Positions 35,048 to 43,639 of a stretch of DNA of 64,000 nt are shown one piece after another. The notes under the pieces were generated by a model. The model did no database searches. It saw only the letters and a list, made by a program, of their open reading frames with translations, and was not told where the DNA came from. The translations under genes were made by a program, and so were the position numbers. This DNA comes from Prolixibacteraceae bacterium. GTDB taxonomy: Bacteria; Bacteroidota; Bacteroidia; Bacteroidales; Prolixibacteraceae. The number at the start of each line of letters is the position of its first letter. Positions within the stretch are counted from its first letter, which is position 1. The stretch lies in assembly GCA_023228025.1 (NCBI GenBank), contig JALOCD010000001.1, positions 62,001-126,000 of the forward strand, written 5' to 3'.

Positions 35048-35371
35048 TCAACTAACGACAAATTGTCGACAGTTCAATTCCGTCCCGAAATATTTACCCC
35101 CTTGCTTTAAGCGTTCATCGTCCAATGCAAATCCTTTTACAATGTATTCCTTGAGTCGTTGTGTCGCCCAAATCCGAAATTGGGTACCTCTTTGCGATTT
35201 TACACGATAACCTACCGAGATAATCACATCAAGGTTATAATATATTACCGTTTTGTCCTGTGTTTTCCCTTGAATTGCGCCATGTTGAGTGGTATGTCGG
35301 AAATTCCGACATACCAAATTTTCGTCAAGCTCTGCTTCCGAGAATACATTTTTAATGTGCTTATAATCCAT
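35048..35371 (-). pseudogene. RhuM-family fragment
   Basis: The frame carries the RhuM middle region: HIKNVFSEAELDENLVCRNF, KTVIYYNLDVIISVGYRVKS, GTQFRIWATQRLKEYIVKGF, ALDDERLKQGG. The family N-terminus is replaced by unrelated sequence and the C-terminal half is missing. It is closely similar to the remnant at 27159-27467, and element C lies upstream of both. Confidence 0.78.
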
Positions 35372-35431
35372 TTCATCGAGCTGCCGGCACAGCCCTTCAG
35401 CCTCGGGAAATAGGGCAACCCTGCCCTCCCA

Positions 35432-35555
35432 TTAATTGTAAAACATCAGGCAGCTGAAGAGATGCCGGTAGGTTTTGACGAGGGTGGTACAAAAAGTTGC
35501 TGCTTCAATATGCAAACTGCAAACAATGTTTTGGTTAAAGCAAAAATAGGGAGAA
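35432..35555 (-). repeat. Element C, copy 4
   Basis: The TATTTTTG box is kept, and the frame ends ..TTLVKTYRHLFSCLMFYN with TAA at 35432. The 5' part has diverged, and the ATG of the other copies is replaced; an in-frame TTG is the only evident start. The C-terminal 18 residues are conserved all the same. Confidence 0.7.
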
Positions 35556-35656
35556 AATAAGACTAAAAGAAAGAATATTGGATGATTTCTCGATGGCCAA
35601 TTATCGAGGGAGCTTGTAGTATCTAAATATATAGGAGGAATTCAAATATTACAATT

Positions 35657-36288
35657 TTAAAACCCATACTTCTTCCTATGATACCCCAGCGATTCAACAG
35701 AAGGAAAGTGGCGTTCGTTGTCGAGTTCATTCCGAATTTGCGTGAGCCGCTCCTGGTAAGTTTGCCTGGATTCCTGTAAAATCTGGGTTTTGATTTCGGT
35801 CAGATAACTGTGATCCGGGGTGGAAAGATCCGAACTATTTGCCTTAGGGAAATACTTGTCCAACAGGATATGAAGCAATATGTTGGATTCTTCCTTTTTC
35901 AAAAGCAACTCCTTCAGCTCCTCATCAACTTTGGCATATTTCACTGCAGTGGTTAGATTGGAAAAGCTTCTCATCGGACTCTTGGATTTGATCCAAAGCT
36001 CACACCCCCGGTTGGGTATCAGTTCCCAAAAGGGTTCAGTACCCATGTGGTAAAAAGGAAGCGTAAAAAGGCACTGGTGATTGGTCTCCACCAGCGATTG
36101 CCAGTTGGATTTAAACAACCCAACCAATTCCGGCAGAATTTGAATTTCGAAGTGGTATACAACCCATTTTGATAGGCCTGGATCAGACTAATCAACAGAA
36201 TTGGCTTGTGCGGGGCCCCTCCATTTTTGAAGTCCCGTCTCAGGTTTTCGAATTTGGAACAGTAGTAGGACAGGGTTTTGGTGAGCAT
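35657..36288 (-). pseudogene. HNH-type restriction endonuclease remnant, frameshifted and C-terminally short
   Basis: The first frame (from 36288) reads LRRDFKNGGAPHKPILLISL, the N-terminal block of a DUF-type HNH restriction family. Near 36150 the sense moves to another frame (ILPELVGLFKSNWQSLVETN, CLFTLPFYHMGTEPFWELIP) and runs to 35657. A single-base change in or near the AAATT run would join them. No Cys/His-rich HNH site is found before the stop, so the C-terminal catalytic part also appears lost. Confidence 0.65.
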
Positions 36289-36337
36289 AAGTTATATAAG
36301 TATTTTATAGGCTATTCTCATGACAACTAGCCAGTTA

Positions 36338-37426
36338 TTAAATTCTTGTCTGGGCTGTTGCTATTGTAATTTTCCCAATTTCATTCCAATAAAAGAATGC
36401 TTCTACATTTGACTTCTTTAGTTTGTTTAATTTAGTGGGCATCGGCTCATGAATAACAGCATCACGCAACTGCTCTATATTTTGAGGGTCAAAATGTACT
36501 GCTGCTGTAATTCCATTGGCTATTAAAACAGAAAGATATGCCGCTTTTGAAGCGTTGGCAATGGCACTGTCGGTATTGTATTTTTCGCTATGAATAAAGC
36601 TCTGTATTCTTTTTGTCCCCGCTTGGAGCAGTTTGAAGGTGTCGGGGCTCACCTGACCTTTCAGGCATATACAGAGTGAGGTTTGATATATATCATCGAG
36701 TACCTGGGTAATATTTTTAGGGTCAAGATTCCGGTATTGCAATTCAACGGTTGCAAACTTATGGAATGTCTCTGAAACTACCGTTAAATTGTCAGTTACA
36801 TCAAACAGAGAAGCAACATCAAAAAGTTGCTTTATGATTTCCATTGAACAATCTTTTTCCCCTTTGAAGTAATGAATGCCCGTTGTGTTTGGAGCAAAAG
36901 CGGTTAGTTTATCTCCTAACATGTCTGCTTTGCTTGGTACATTTACCATTACCGGCTCACCTTCCAATTTCAAGAAACGACTTTGGATAGGCAATTGCTC
37001 TACATCATGATAATGAATATCCTCGAATAGCACATCAAGAAGAATACATTCCGTTTCAGTATTGGTAACGTAGGTAACCTGATAAAAGAATTTAGCGTGT
37101 GTTTTTGGCACACTGTGGGGTGTAACCCGTTCTACCAATTTCACTTCACCAAAGCCGTATTCCTGGGCGTATTTCTGAATAAATTCTTCAATGTTTGTTC
37201 CGTGAGGACAAATTATATCAATATCAATGGAAAGCCGCTTTGCACTATCCATGTGAAGCATTAAGGCTGTTCCTCCTTTGAAAACAAAATGACATCCGGA
37301 CAACACCAACGATTCAAGCAATGAAAAAGCCCTTATTGATTTTTCAATAAGTGTTACATCAGAAAATTTATTTTCAGCCGCTACCCGCCTCATCCATTCT
37401 ATCGTCCGACTATCGGGATGAATCAT
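36338..37426 (-). CDS. AbiEii/AbiGii-type nucleotidyltransferase toxin
   Basis: The 362-residue protein has the AbiEii signature FVFKGGTALMLHMDSAKRLS followed by IDIDIIC, with catalytic Asp68 and Asp70. AbiEii-type toxins transfer nucleotides to RNA acceptors (tRNA for the related MenT toxins) and give abortive phage resistance. The start overlaps the stop of the AbiEi gene in an ATGA-type overlap. The protein is full length. Confidence 0.87.
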   Translation of the reverse strand: MIHPDSRTIEWMRRVAAENKFSDVTLIEKSIRAFSLLESLVLSGCHFVFKGGTALMLHMDSAKRLSIDIDIICPHGTNIEEFIQKYAQEYGFGEVKLVERVTPHSVPKTHAKFFYQVTYVTNTETECILLDVLFEDIHYHDVEQLPIQSRFLKLEGEPVMVNVPSKADMLGDKLTAFAPNTTGIHYFKGEKDCSMEIIKQLFDVASLFDVTDNLTVVSETFHKFATVELQYRNLDPKNITQVLDDIYQTSLCICLKGQVSPDTFKLLQAGTKRIQSFIHSEKYNTDSAIANASKAAYLSVLIANGITAAVHFDPQNIEQLRDAVIHEPMPTKLNKLKKSNVEAFFYWNEIGKITIATAQTRI

Positions 37427-38145
37427 AATTTATTGGTTCTTAATAGTTGTTCAACTTCTTCTTTCCTTCCCCGTCGAGTCGCATAGCGAATCAGCTTATT
37501 TTTATTTACGCCGTGTCTTTCAAAAATCGTAGTATATACTTGGTTTATTTCTGACCCCTGTAAAAAAGAAAACTCTATGTCCCCAACTATATCAACCAGA
37601 ATCTTTTCAATTGTCGGAGTGTTTATACCTTCAATCAATTGTAATGGAGATTCAGATATTAGAGGACGGATAATAATCGCTTCGTTGGTGCTGATATATC
37701 GTTCATAATCGGTGGGCGACGGCATCAGAAAAACCCGCTTGTTGCTTTCAGCATTCAAAAGATTAAAAACTGACTCTGCAACCTCACGCTCAACATCGAC
37801 AAACATAAGATTCAGGTTTGGAATGTGGTGCATGTAAGGCATAAGAGAGGAGCCCGACCATAAGCAATAATCAACAAACGGAAACTTGTTTTTTATTCGT
37901 TGATTAATCTTTCTCATTTCTTCGGAACATACAGCCGAAAAATTCTTACGGGCATCATCTGGCAATTTATAAACACCTCGCTCAAGGCGAATTAATTGGC
38001 CCGATTTTAAAAGACGGTACATTTGCTCAGAAAGAGTTCCAGGTGAGCCAATTTGATTTCCACTTTTCAAATTAGCTATTAATTCTTTGCGGGTAAATAC
38101 TTTATGGGTAAACGCAAAATTCAATATGTCGTTCGTTGTAATCAT
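37423..38145 (-). CDS. AbiEi-type antitoxin / transcriptional regulator
   Basis: From ATG at 38145 the product is 240 residues. The N-terminus is a winged-helix domain (TRKELIANLKSGNQIGSPGT, SEQMYRLLKSGQLIRLERGV), followed by a DUF6088-like body. This is the layout of type IV AbiEi antitoxins, which repress their own promoter. An upstream in-frame ATG would start within the operator and add an AT-rich, hydrophobic stretch; it is rejected. The gene is co-transcribed with the toxin gene. Confidence 0.82.
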   Translation of the reverse strand: MITTNDILNFAFTHKVFTRKELIANLKSGNQIGSPGTLSEQMYRLLKSGQLIRLERGVYKLPDDARKNFSAVCSEEMRKINQRIKNKFPFVDYCLWSGSSLMPYMHHIPNLNLMFVDVEREVAESVFNLLNAESNKRVFLMPSPTDYERYISTNEAIIIRPLISESPLQLIEGINTPTIEKILVDIVGDIEFSFLQGSEINQVYTTIFERHGVNKNKLIRYATRRGRKEEVEQLLRTNKL

Positions 38146-38162
38146 AAAACATAATATGAAGG

Positions 38163-38216
38163 CAAATATATCACAATTTTGGCAATAAACAAGTATAATT
38201 GCCTTAATGTGATATA
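38163..38216 (-). promoter_or_regulatory. Promoter and inverted-repeat operator of the AbiE operon
   Basis: On the minus strand TTG, 19 bases, TATATTTG (38163-38170) is a near-consensus promoter 18 bases before the AbiEi start. An inverted repeat overlaps it: TATATCACAATTTTGGCAAT (38167-38186) and ATTGCCTTAATGTGATATA (38198-38216). AbiEi proteins are known to bind inverted repeats at their promoter, so this is the likely operator. Confidence 0.7.
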
Positions 38217-38270
38217 TAAATACAGAAAGAGTCAATACAATTTTTTATACCCTACTAACTACGGGCTCAC

Positions 38271-38316
38271 TGGTGCTGATTTGCAATTAGCACCATTTAA
38301 TTACAGATCTGTGATC
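38271..38316. repeat. Element F, copy 3
   Basis: TGGTGCTGATTTG followed by CAATTAGCACCA is a 25-base near-palindrome with one mismatch. The tail (ATTTAATTACAGATCTGTGA) is a diverged form of the tail in copies 1 and 2. Confidence 0.7.
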
Positions 38317-38357
38317 CGTGGAAATCACGTAGTTGACTTAATTTTCACGTACCAAAG

Positions 38358-38450
38358 ATTGTGGCACAAAGGGATTATTTGTGTCCATTTGTGTTATTTG
38401 TGGTTAGGCTGAGATTTAATTTGCGTTCATTTGTCTATTTGTGGTAAGGA
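38358..38450. repeat. TTTGTGTCCATTTGTG spacer repeats
   Basis: Units such as GTGTCCATTTGTGTTATTTG and GGTTAGG belong to the CACAAATGG family of 17.7, 18.4 and 22.4 kb. The following 38484-38528 holds element K (CATTCTGTTAATTC.. to ..CCTGATTCAGA), which runs into the last codons of the next minus-strand gene. Confidence 0.6.
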
Positions 38451-38517
38451 TAGCGGGGTTATCTTGCTACCACCACTACTCCCATTCTGTTAATTCTTCA
38501 ATCCTGAAAATCCTGAT

Positions 38518-39030
38518 TCAGATAATTATCCTCAGCGAAACCCCAATTGGAATATTCCTGTTAAGGTTGTAATTCGCCAAGCCGACATATGGCATAACCT
38601 TTAAACGATAGGTGGCGCCTTGTTTGTCCCTGAATGCCATGTTATTGACCTTCGCAACATGTACCGCATCAATGGTCGACCACAGCTCAAGGGCATAATA
38701 GAGGCCAAACGAGAATAAAAAGATGTTACCCGCATTCGAATTAGAATGGGACATCCCACTCATTCCACGGATTAATTCTACCATGCCGACCGTTACACCG
38801 GTATATGCGGGAACCATAAAGCAAAGGCCCCTCACCGGTTCGCCACAAACCATCTGTCCCAATCCGGGAATAAAAAACGAAGCGATACCCGCTACTACCG
38901 GACTGCACCGATCGCCCTTTTCAAAGTGATAGGTTCGGCGGTCATATGTTTTTTTATTGATCCGGTACTGGGCATTTGAAAGGAGGCAGAAAGAACACAA
39001 AAAAATAGCGAGTAAGCATATTTTCTTCAT
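38518..39030 (-). CDS. Secreted/membrane protein of DUF5683-like type
   Basis: The 170-residue protein has a signal peptide (1-20, ending LLSNAQ), a short basic stretch and then the motif SPVVAGIASFFIPGLGQMVC. This motif, with GLGQ at the end of a hydrophobic helix, is seen in DUF5683 and related proteins of Bacteroidota. A second helix and a beta-rich tail follow. The function is unknown. The stop codon lies within element K. Confidence 0.6.
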   Translation of the reverse strand: MKKICLLAIFLCSFCLLSNAQYRINKKTYDRRTYHFEKGDRCSPVVAGIASFFIPGLGQMVCGEPVRGLCFMVPAYTGVTVGMVELIRGMSGMSHSNSNAGNIFLFSFGLYYALELWSTIDAVHVAKVNNMAFRDKQGATYRLKVMPYVGLANYNLNRNIPIGVSLRIII

Positions 39031-39135
39031 GGCAATTAGCTTTAGGTTTTACAATTGCATAAGGATATATTCTGTTTTTGCAATGGTTCAAATTCTAAAT
39101 TATCGACAGTTGCCTCTTTACCAATCAATTAAAAA

Positions 39136-40353
39136 TCATCCGATAATACTTCTGATCCTTTGATCGAGCATCTCCTGGTCGGCGGTGAAGGAGGCCAATC
39201 CGGCCAATGTCAGCAAGGTGTCAGGTGCAATTTTGCCTTCGCGGATCATCTTCTCCCATCTTGAATGGAGCGGAATTTTCCCGTCGGAAGCGATAAAACC
39301 TTTCTCTTCATTTGTCAGGGAAGGGAACATGTCCGCACAACCTTCCTCCTGGGCGATATGAATCAGTTCAGCTCCGGTGGCAGGAACATTGGAAGCAAGT
39401 CTTTCGGCCAGTTGATGGACCTTGTCGTCTACCTCCCAGAATTTTTCGATATGGGCACCTTTGGCCGATTCAAAAAGGCTTACATCGTAATTTTCATGCA
39501 TTCTGGAAGTGAAGTTACCTGACAGGGATTTGCGCCCGGCTGCAGCAACCTTGGGAGGCATCGTAAAGACATCTGTACCGGCAAGCAGATCAAGCTGCGC
39601 GTAGTTGCGCAAACTTGCCGCGATCAATTTTGTCTGCCATGGATTTTCAGCCGACAAAGCAGTAACCCAATTCTGGGAAGCAATGACTGCCATCTCCCCG
39701 GCCCCTGTACCATCCCCCAAATTGTTGTTGATCAGGTAAGCTCCCACGCGTCCAAGAAATACATTCAGATAGTCGGGACGGGCAACCCTGGTGACGATCA
39801 CATTTTCCCTCGCGCTGAATTCGAGCGTAAAATTTATCCTGACACCCGAATCTTTCAGCCGTCTGGCGCCCAGTAACCCCTCTGCCGTATATGGAACCTT
39901 CACAATAAATTGATAGGGACAAATTTGGTGGTACCTCTTTCCGTAATATTCAATCGCTTCGATATCGTAAGCCGTATCCGTATGAAGTTCCACACTCACC
40001 AGCCCGCCAAACTTTTGGGCTAGCCTCAGGCTATGCCGCGCGTTGAGGATGAAGGCAATTTCTTTCACCTGTTCGTCGGCCGGCAGACCGCTGACAATGC
40101 TCTTTGCTTCCGAAATGAAACTGTCGTAAGCGCCTTTCTGGATCTCATTGTTAAGGAGGGAATTGTTGGTGGTCAGCGCGCTCATCTCAGCCGACCAGTT
40201 GGCTTCAGCTTCATTCATATCACCTGTGTCGAGCCAAAGCTCTGTTCCGGTATTGAGGAGCGATTCCCAAAAAGGATCTTTGATCCCGAGTACCTGTTCC
40301 TCTCTGATATTTTTCCACACAAAATCGTTGATTTTTGAAGTAAGATCTGTCAT
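39136..40353 (-). CDS. Transaldolase-family protein
   Basis: From ATG 40353 the product is 405 residues, starting MTDLTSKINDFVWKNI. The barrel carries HTDTAYDIEAIEYYGK, the Schiff-base-type strand QFIVKVPYTAEGLLGARRLK (Lys in VKVP), VRINFTLEFSAREN and LAGTDVFTMPPKV. It is longer than classical TalB (about 315) because of an N-terminal extension of about 100 residues and belongs to the large-subunit transaldolase-like group. The expected reaction is transfer of a three-carbon unit in the pentose phosphate pathway, or a related aldolase step. Confidence 0.8.
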   Translation of the reverse strand: MTDLTSKINDFVWKNIREEQVLGIKDPFWESLLNTGTELWLDTGDMNEAEANWSAEMSALTTNNSLLNNEIQKGAYDSFISEAKSIVSGLPADEQVKEIAFILNARHSLRLAQKFGGLVSVELHTDTAYDIEAIEYYGKRYHQICPYQFIVKVPYTAEGLLGARRLKDSGVRINFTLEFSARENVIVTRVARPDYLNVFLGRVGAYLINNNLGDGTGAGEMAVIASQNWVTALSAENPWQTKLIAASLRNYAQLDLLAGTDVFTMPPKVAAAGRKSLSGNFTSRMHENYDVSLFESAKGAHIEKFWEVDDKVHQLAERLASNVPATGAELIHIAQEEGCADMFPSLTNEEKGFIASDGKIPLHSRWEKMIREGKIAPDTLLTLAGLASFTADQEMLDQRIRSIIG

Positions 40354-40477
40354 ATCGTTGGTTTTTGTAAAAGGAAAGAAACAATGGACCATCTAAATAT
40401 ACAGAAAAATTAATTTGAATCTATCGCTAGGTGCAATTTGCAAATCCTCACCAGCGGTTAGTGCAGTGCGAGATCCG

Positions 40478-40580
40478 CTGTCGTACCTACGGCACTCCGC
40501 ATCATCCACGCGTTGCACAAACCATGGGTTGAAACCCATGGTTACAGGATCGGTCGTGCCAATGGCACTGGGTCATGATT
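40478..40580. repeat. Element D, copy 2
   Basis: It has the central palindrome CCATGGGTTGAAACCCATGG at 40522-40541 and side hairpins as in copy 1. A diverged element F-like tail (GCGAGATCCG) precedes it, and element E follows without a gap. Confidence 0.8.
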
Positions 40581-40581
40581 T

Positions 40582-40778
40582 GTAAAACCTTATTTTTTAC
40601 AGGCAACCTAGTAGAAAAATCGACTCCCCACCTGTCCAAAACCTTATTACCTTATTCCGGATACCAACAGCAAAATCATATCCGGATTAGTTGCAAAGTG
40701 ATATCTAAAATAAGGTAATAAGATTAATTTCAATCAATTATCTGCTTTCTACTAAGGTTACCTCAAAAAATAAGGTTT
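40582..40778. repeat. Element E, copy 3
   Basis: It has the same nested arms as 34781-34977 with an outer pair AAACCTTATTTTTTA/AAAAATAAGGTTT. The arms vary by single bases (one T lost in CAACCTAGTAGAAA). Element K (about 40809-40856) and the start region of the DUF3089 gene follow. Confidence 0.78.
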
Positions 40779-40925
40779 CCAAACCCGAAAAATATTATCA
40801 TCAACACAATCCCAATCCTGTTAATTCTTTAATCCCGCAAATCCAAATCCAGACAATTGAAGGGGTTATCCTGCAAATCCCAATCCAGACATTTTTGTTA
40901 TTTTTACATGATTCAAACTACTACC

Positions 40926-41963
40926 ATGCAAAAAACTATTATTATCCTGATTGTCCATTCCCTTCTGTTTTCGTATACCCAGGCACAAAACGGAACCCAA
41001 AACCAGAAACCCGTCGTCACAGCCCCATTGATGAGTGGCCCGGCCCCCGATTACAGCGATCTGAACTGTTGGGCGGCTTCTCCCTACAAAGAGGATACCA
41101 GCGACAAGATCCCCGAATTTCTTAAAAATGAGGCAAGGAGCCAACGCGCGGATGTCTTTTTCATCCATCCCACCTCTTACTTCGGTGAAAAAAAGGGCTC
41201 TCCCTGGACGGCGGATCTACGGGATACCGCCGTCAACAACAATACCGACAACCTGTCTATCCGGCTTCAGACCTCCGTTTTCAATGGCAGTTGCCGCGTC
41301 TTTGCGCCACGCTACCGGCAGGGCAACATGGAGGCCTTTTATGTCTTCAATTCACCGGAGGCAAAAGCTGCGTTCGACCTGGCTTACAACGATGTGAAAA
41401 AGGCTTTCCGGTATTACCTGAAACACGACAACAAAAAGCGTCCGATCATCATTGCCTCACACAGTCAGGGAACGTTGCATGCTATCCGATTGCTGCAGGA
41501 GTTTTTCGATGGTAAACCGCTGCAAAAAAGGTTGGTATGCGCCTATATTGTGGGTTATCAAATCAAAAAAGATGCCTTCAAAAAACTCCCGGTAGGGGAA
41601 CAGCCCAACCAGATCGGCTGTTTTGTCGGATGGCGTACCTATGCAATGGGGGAGATCCCGAAAGGGGCTGCCGCAGAAAATGGGAATTCGGTTTGCGTTA
41701 ATCCATTAACCTGGACAACATCCGGGGAGTGGGCCTCATCCGAACTTCATCAAGGGATCATGAACAATTTTGAGACGATCGTACCGCACACGGTAAGCAC
41801 CGGTATTGAGCCTTCCACCAAAATTCTCTGGGTGGATACAAAAGTGAATCCTGAAGGGAAAAAGGGCAAAATGACCAATTACCACCGATGGGATTACAAC
41901 CTTTTCTGGATGAACATCAGACAAAATGTGAAGGATAGAATCGATGCATATCTTGCGAAGTAG
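40926..41963 (+). CDS. DUF3089 alpha/beta-hydrolase-like protein, exported
   Basis: Starting at ATG 40926 gives 345 residues with a signal peptide ending TQAQ. The DUF3089 landmarks are DVFFIHPTSYFG, DLRDTAVNNNTDNLSIRLQT and the nucleophile elbow ASHSQGTLHA (Ser within SxSxG). A catalytic triad is likely but the His is not certain. The substrate is unknown. An upstream in-frame ATG at 40857 lies in element K sequence and is not favoured. Confidence 0.8.
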   Translation: MQKTIIILIVHSLLFSYTQAQNGTQNQKPVVTAPLMSGPAPDYSDLNCWAASPYKEDTSDKIPEFLKNEARSQRADVFFIHPTSYFGEKKGSPWTADLRDTAVNNNTDNLSIRLQTSVFNGSCRVFAPRYRQGNMEAFYVFNSPEAKAAFDLAYNDVKKAFRYYLKHDNKKRPIIIASHSQGTLHAIRLLQEFFDGKPLQKRLVCAYIVGYQIKKDAFKKLPVGEQPNQIGCFVGWRTYAMGEIPKGAAAENGNSVCVNPLTWTTSGEWASSELHQGIMNNFETIVPHTVSTGIEPSTKILWVDTKVNPEGKKGKMTNYHRWDYNLFWMNIRQNVKDRIDAYLAK

Positions 41964-41983
41964 TTCTCCTGCCGGGTGAGCAG

Positions 41984-42080
41984 CTGTCGTACCTACGGCA
42001 CTCCGCATCATCAACGCGTTGCACAATCCATGGGTTGAAACCCATGGTTACAAAACCGGTCGTGCCGATGGCACTGGGCT
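41984..42080. repeat. Element D, copy 3
   Basis: It has the central palindrome at 42028-42047 and the same side hairpins as copies 1 and 2. This copy is not followed by element E, which shows that D and E are separable modules. Confidence 0.78.
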
Positions 42081-42094
42081 GTAATGTTTACCTC

Positions 42095-42182
42095 GTGGCG
42101 TAAAGAAGGAAGACTGGGAAGAAGGGGACGACTGGGATGACGGTAAGACTTGGGGACTAGGGGACTGGGAGACTAAGGGACA
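42095..42182. repeat. GGGACTAGG-type purine-rich run
   Basis: Units of 8-10 bases (GGGACGACTGGGATGACGG, GGGGACTAGGGGACTGGGAG) form an imperfect run. A shorter piece (GACATGGACGACTTGGACGA) lies on the other side of element I at 42360-42400. Confidence 0.6.
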
Positions 42183-42214
42183 CATTGATGAAACTTTGGC
42201 TGACAACATTCTTT

Positions 42215-42354
42215 TTTCATTGCCGTCTGCTTTAGCTGACGGATAATGATAAAGGATTGAGGGAGGGCTTTAGCCAAAACTTCAAAATATTGGGCTAAAG
42301 CCGGGATTTGTTTCTGTCTTTCTGACCCGTCAGCTAAAGCAGACGGCAATGAAA
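42215..42354. repeat. Element I: 28-bp perfect inverted repeat with nested inner hairpin
   Basis: The arms 42215-42242 and 42327-42354 are exact reverse complements (core GCCGTCTGCTTTAGCTGACGG, shown without its ends). Inside, GGCTTTAGCC (42266-42275) and GGCTAAAGCC (42293-42302) form a second stem. At 140 bases without coding capacity it looks like a MITE or REP doublet. Confidence 0.8.
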
Positions 42355-42449
42355 GGAAAGACATGGACGACTTGGACGATGGAAAAGGGAAAATAATTTC
42401 TTCTTTTAAGCCGTGTAATTTGTGTAATCTGTGGTCGGGAGGCACTCGA

Positions 42450-43469
42450 TTATGATTCCTTCTTTTTGAAATATTCCACTTTGCCTGTTAGTGCAATGTT
42501 TTTTACCTTCTCAATCAGGGTTGCCTTTTGTTCTTCGGTCATTTTGGAAAATGAACGTGCCAATCCGATTTTTTCGCGCATGAAGGCGGCGTTTTCATTC
42601 CCGGAAATTAATACCGTAACCGGAAGAGACCAGACAAAATGCATCGCCTCCTGAATGCTAAGGTAGTTCGGGATTACCGGATCATCGGATGTCCAGCCTG
42701 CTTGTTCCTTCTTCGCAAAGAACCTTCCGTCGGCCAGTGATTTAATGGCAAGAATTCCCATGTTCCGCTCCAATGCCTTGGGTATGATGTTCTGTGTAAA
42801 ACTGAAATAGGACTGATCCAGCACATTCACCGGCATCAAAACGGTGTCGAAAATGTTGCTCTCCTTCGTTCTTTCCAGCATCCGAGCATGGGCAAACGGA
42901 TTCTGATGACCGGTAAAACCAAGGAACCTGATTTTACCCTCCTCTTTCGCTTTCAGCAATACATCCAGCACACCCAGCTGAATTCGGCTGTCGACATCAT
43001 CAGGCGTTGAAATGGCATGGACCTGGAACAGATCGAGGTGATCGGTTTTCAGTCTCCTTAGCGTTCCTTCCAGGTGTTCCCTGACGGTTTTTGCATCCCT
43101 TCCAGTCGATTTACTCATCAGGAATATCAGGTCACGGTATTTTGGGGTTAGATATTTCCCGTAGCGCGTTTCGCTGGTTCCATTGCCGTAACTTTCTGCG
43201 GTATCGAAAAACCTGACGCCCCCCTCCAGCGCCGCTTCAACGACCTCCTGGGCATCGCGTTCGGTAGTCCAACCAACATGGTATCCGCCGGTACCCAACA
43301 TGGTCACCCATTCGTTGGTCCGGCCCAGCTTGCGTTTTGGAAGTATTTCGCCCAGACGGTCGCTCTCATTTTTTTCTGCCAACACAGTTCCAGCGAAAGA
43401 AGTTCCTGCCAAAGTAAGGCCTGCAGTTACTCCTGCCATCGACTTTATAAATATTCTCCTGTTTGCCAT
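42450..43469 (-). CDS. Tat-exported aldo/keto reductase
   Basis: The 339-residue protein has a twin-arginine leader (NRRIFIKSMAGVTAGLTLAG). The AKR barrel carries RFFDTAESYGNGTSE (catalytic Asp and Tyr), LMSKSTG (Lys) and DLFQVHAIS (His), so the catalytic tetrad is complete. LGFTGHQNP and the C-terminal cofactor loop are also present. Export suggests a periplasmic sugar or aldehyde substrate. The gene stands alone, flanked by repeats. Confidence 0.85.
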   Translation of the reverse strand: MANRRIFIKSMAGVTAGLTLAGTSFAGTVLAEKNESDRLGEILPKRKLGRTNEWVTMLGTGGYHVGWTTERDAQEVVEAALEGGVRFFDTAESYGNGTSETRYGKYLTPKYRDLIFLMSKSTGRDAKTVREHLEGTLRRLKTDHLDLFQVHAISTPDDVDSRIQLGVLDVLLKAKEEGKIRFLGFTGHQNPFAHARMLERTKESNIFDTVLMPVNVLDQSYFSFTQNIIPKALERNMGILAIKSLADGRFFAKKEQAGWTSDDPVIPNYLSIQEAMHFVWSLPVTVLISGNENAAFMREKIGLARSFSKMTEEQKATLIEKVKNIALTGKVEYFKKKES

Positions 43470-43639
43470 AACTTTACAAATTTTAGTACGTGAATGATTG
43501 GGGGTTTATGAGGTTTGAAATGTTTGAAATGTTTTTGCAAAAAAAATGGTCCCTGAGCCTGCCGAAGGGAAATGTTTCCCAATTCTGTTAATTCTATAAT
43601 TCTGAAAATCCTGCTTCAGACAATCCTGAAAATTCTGCT

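Noticed and set aside
36019..36127. HNH gene broken by a programmed frameshift
   Set aside because: There is no slippery heptamer with a following structure at the junction, and the C-terminal catalytic part is also missing, so decay is the simpler view.
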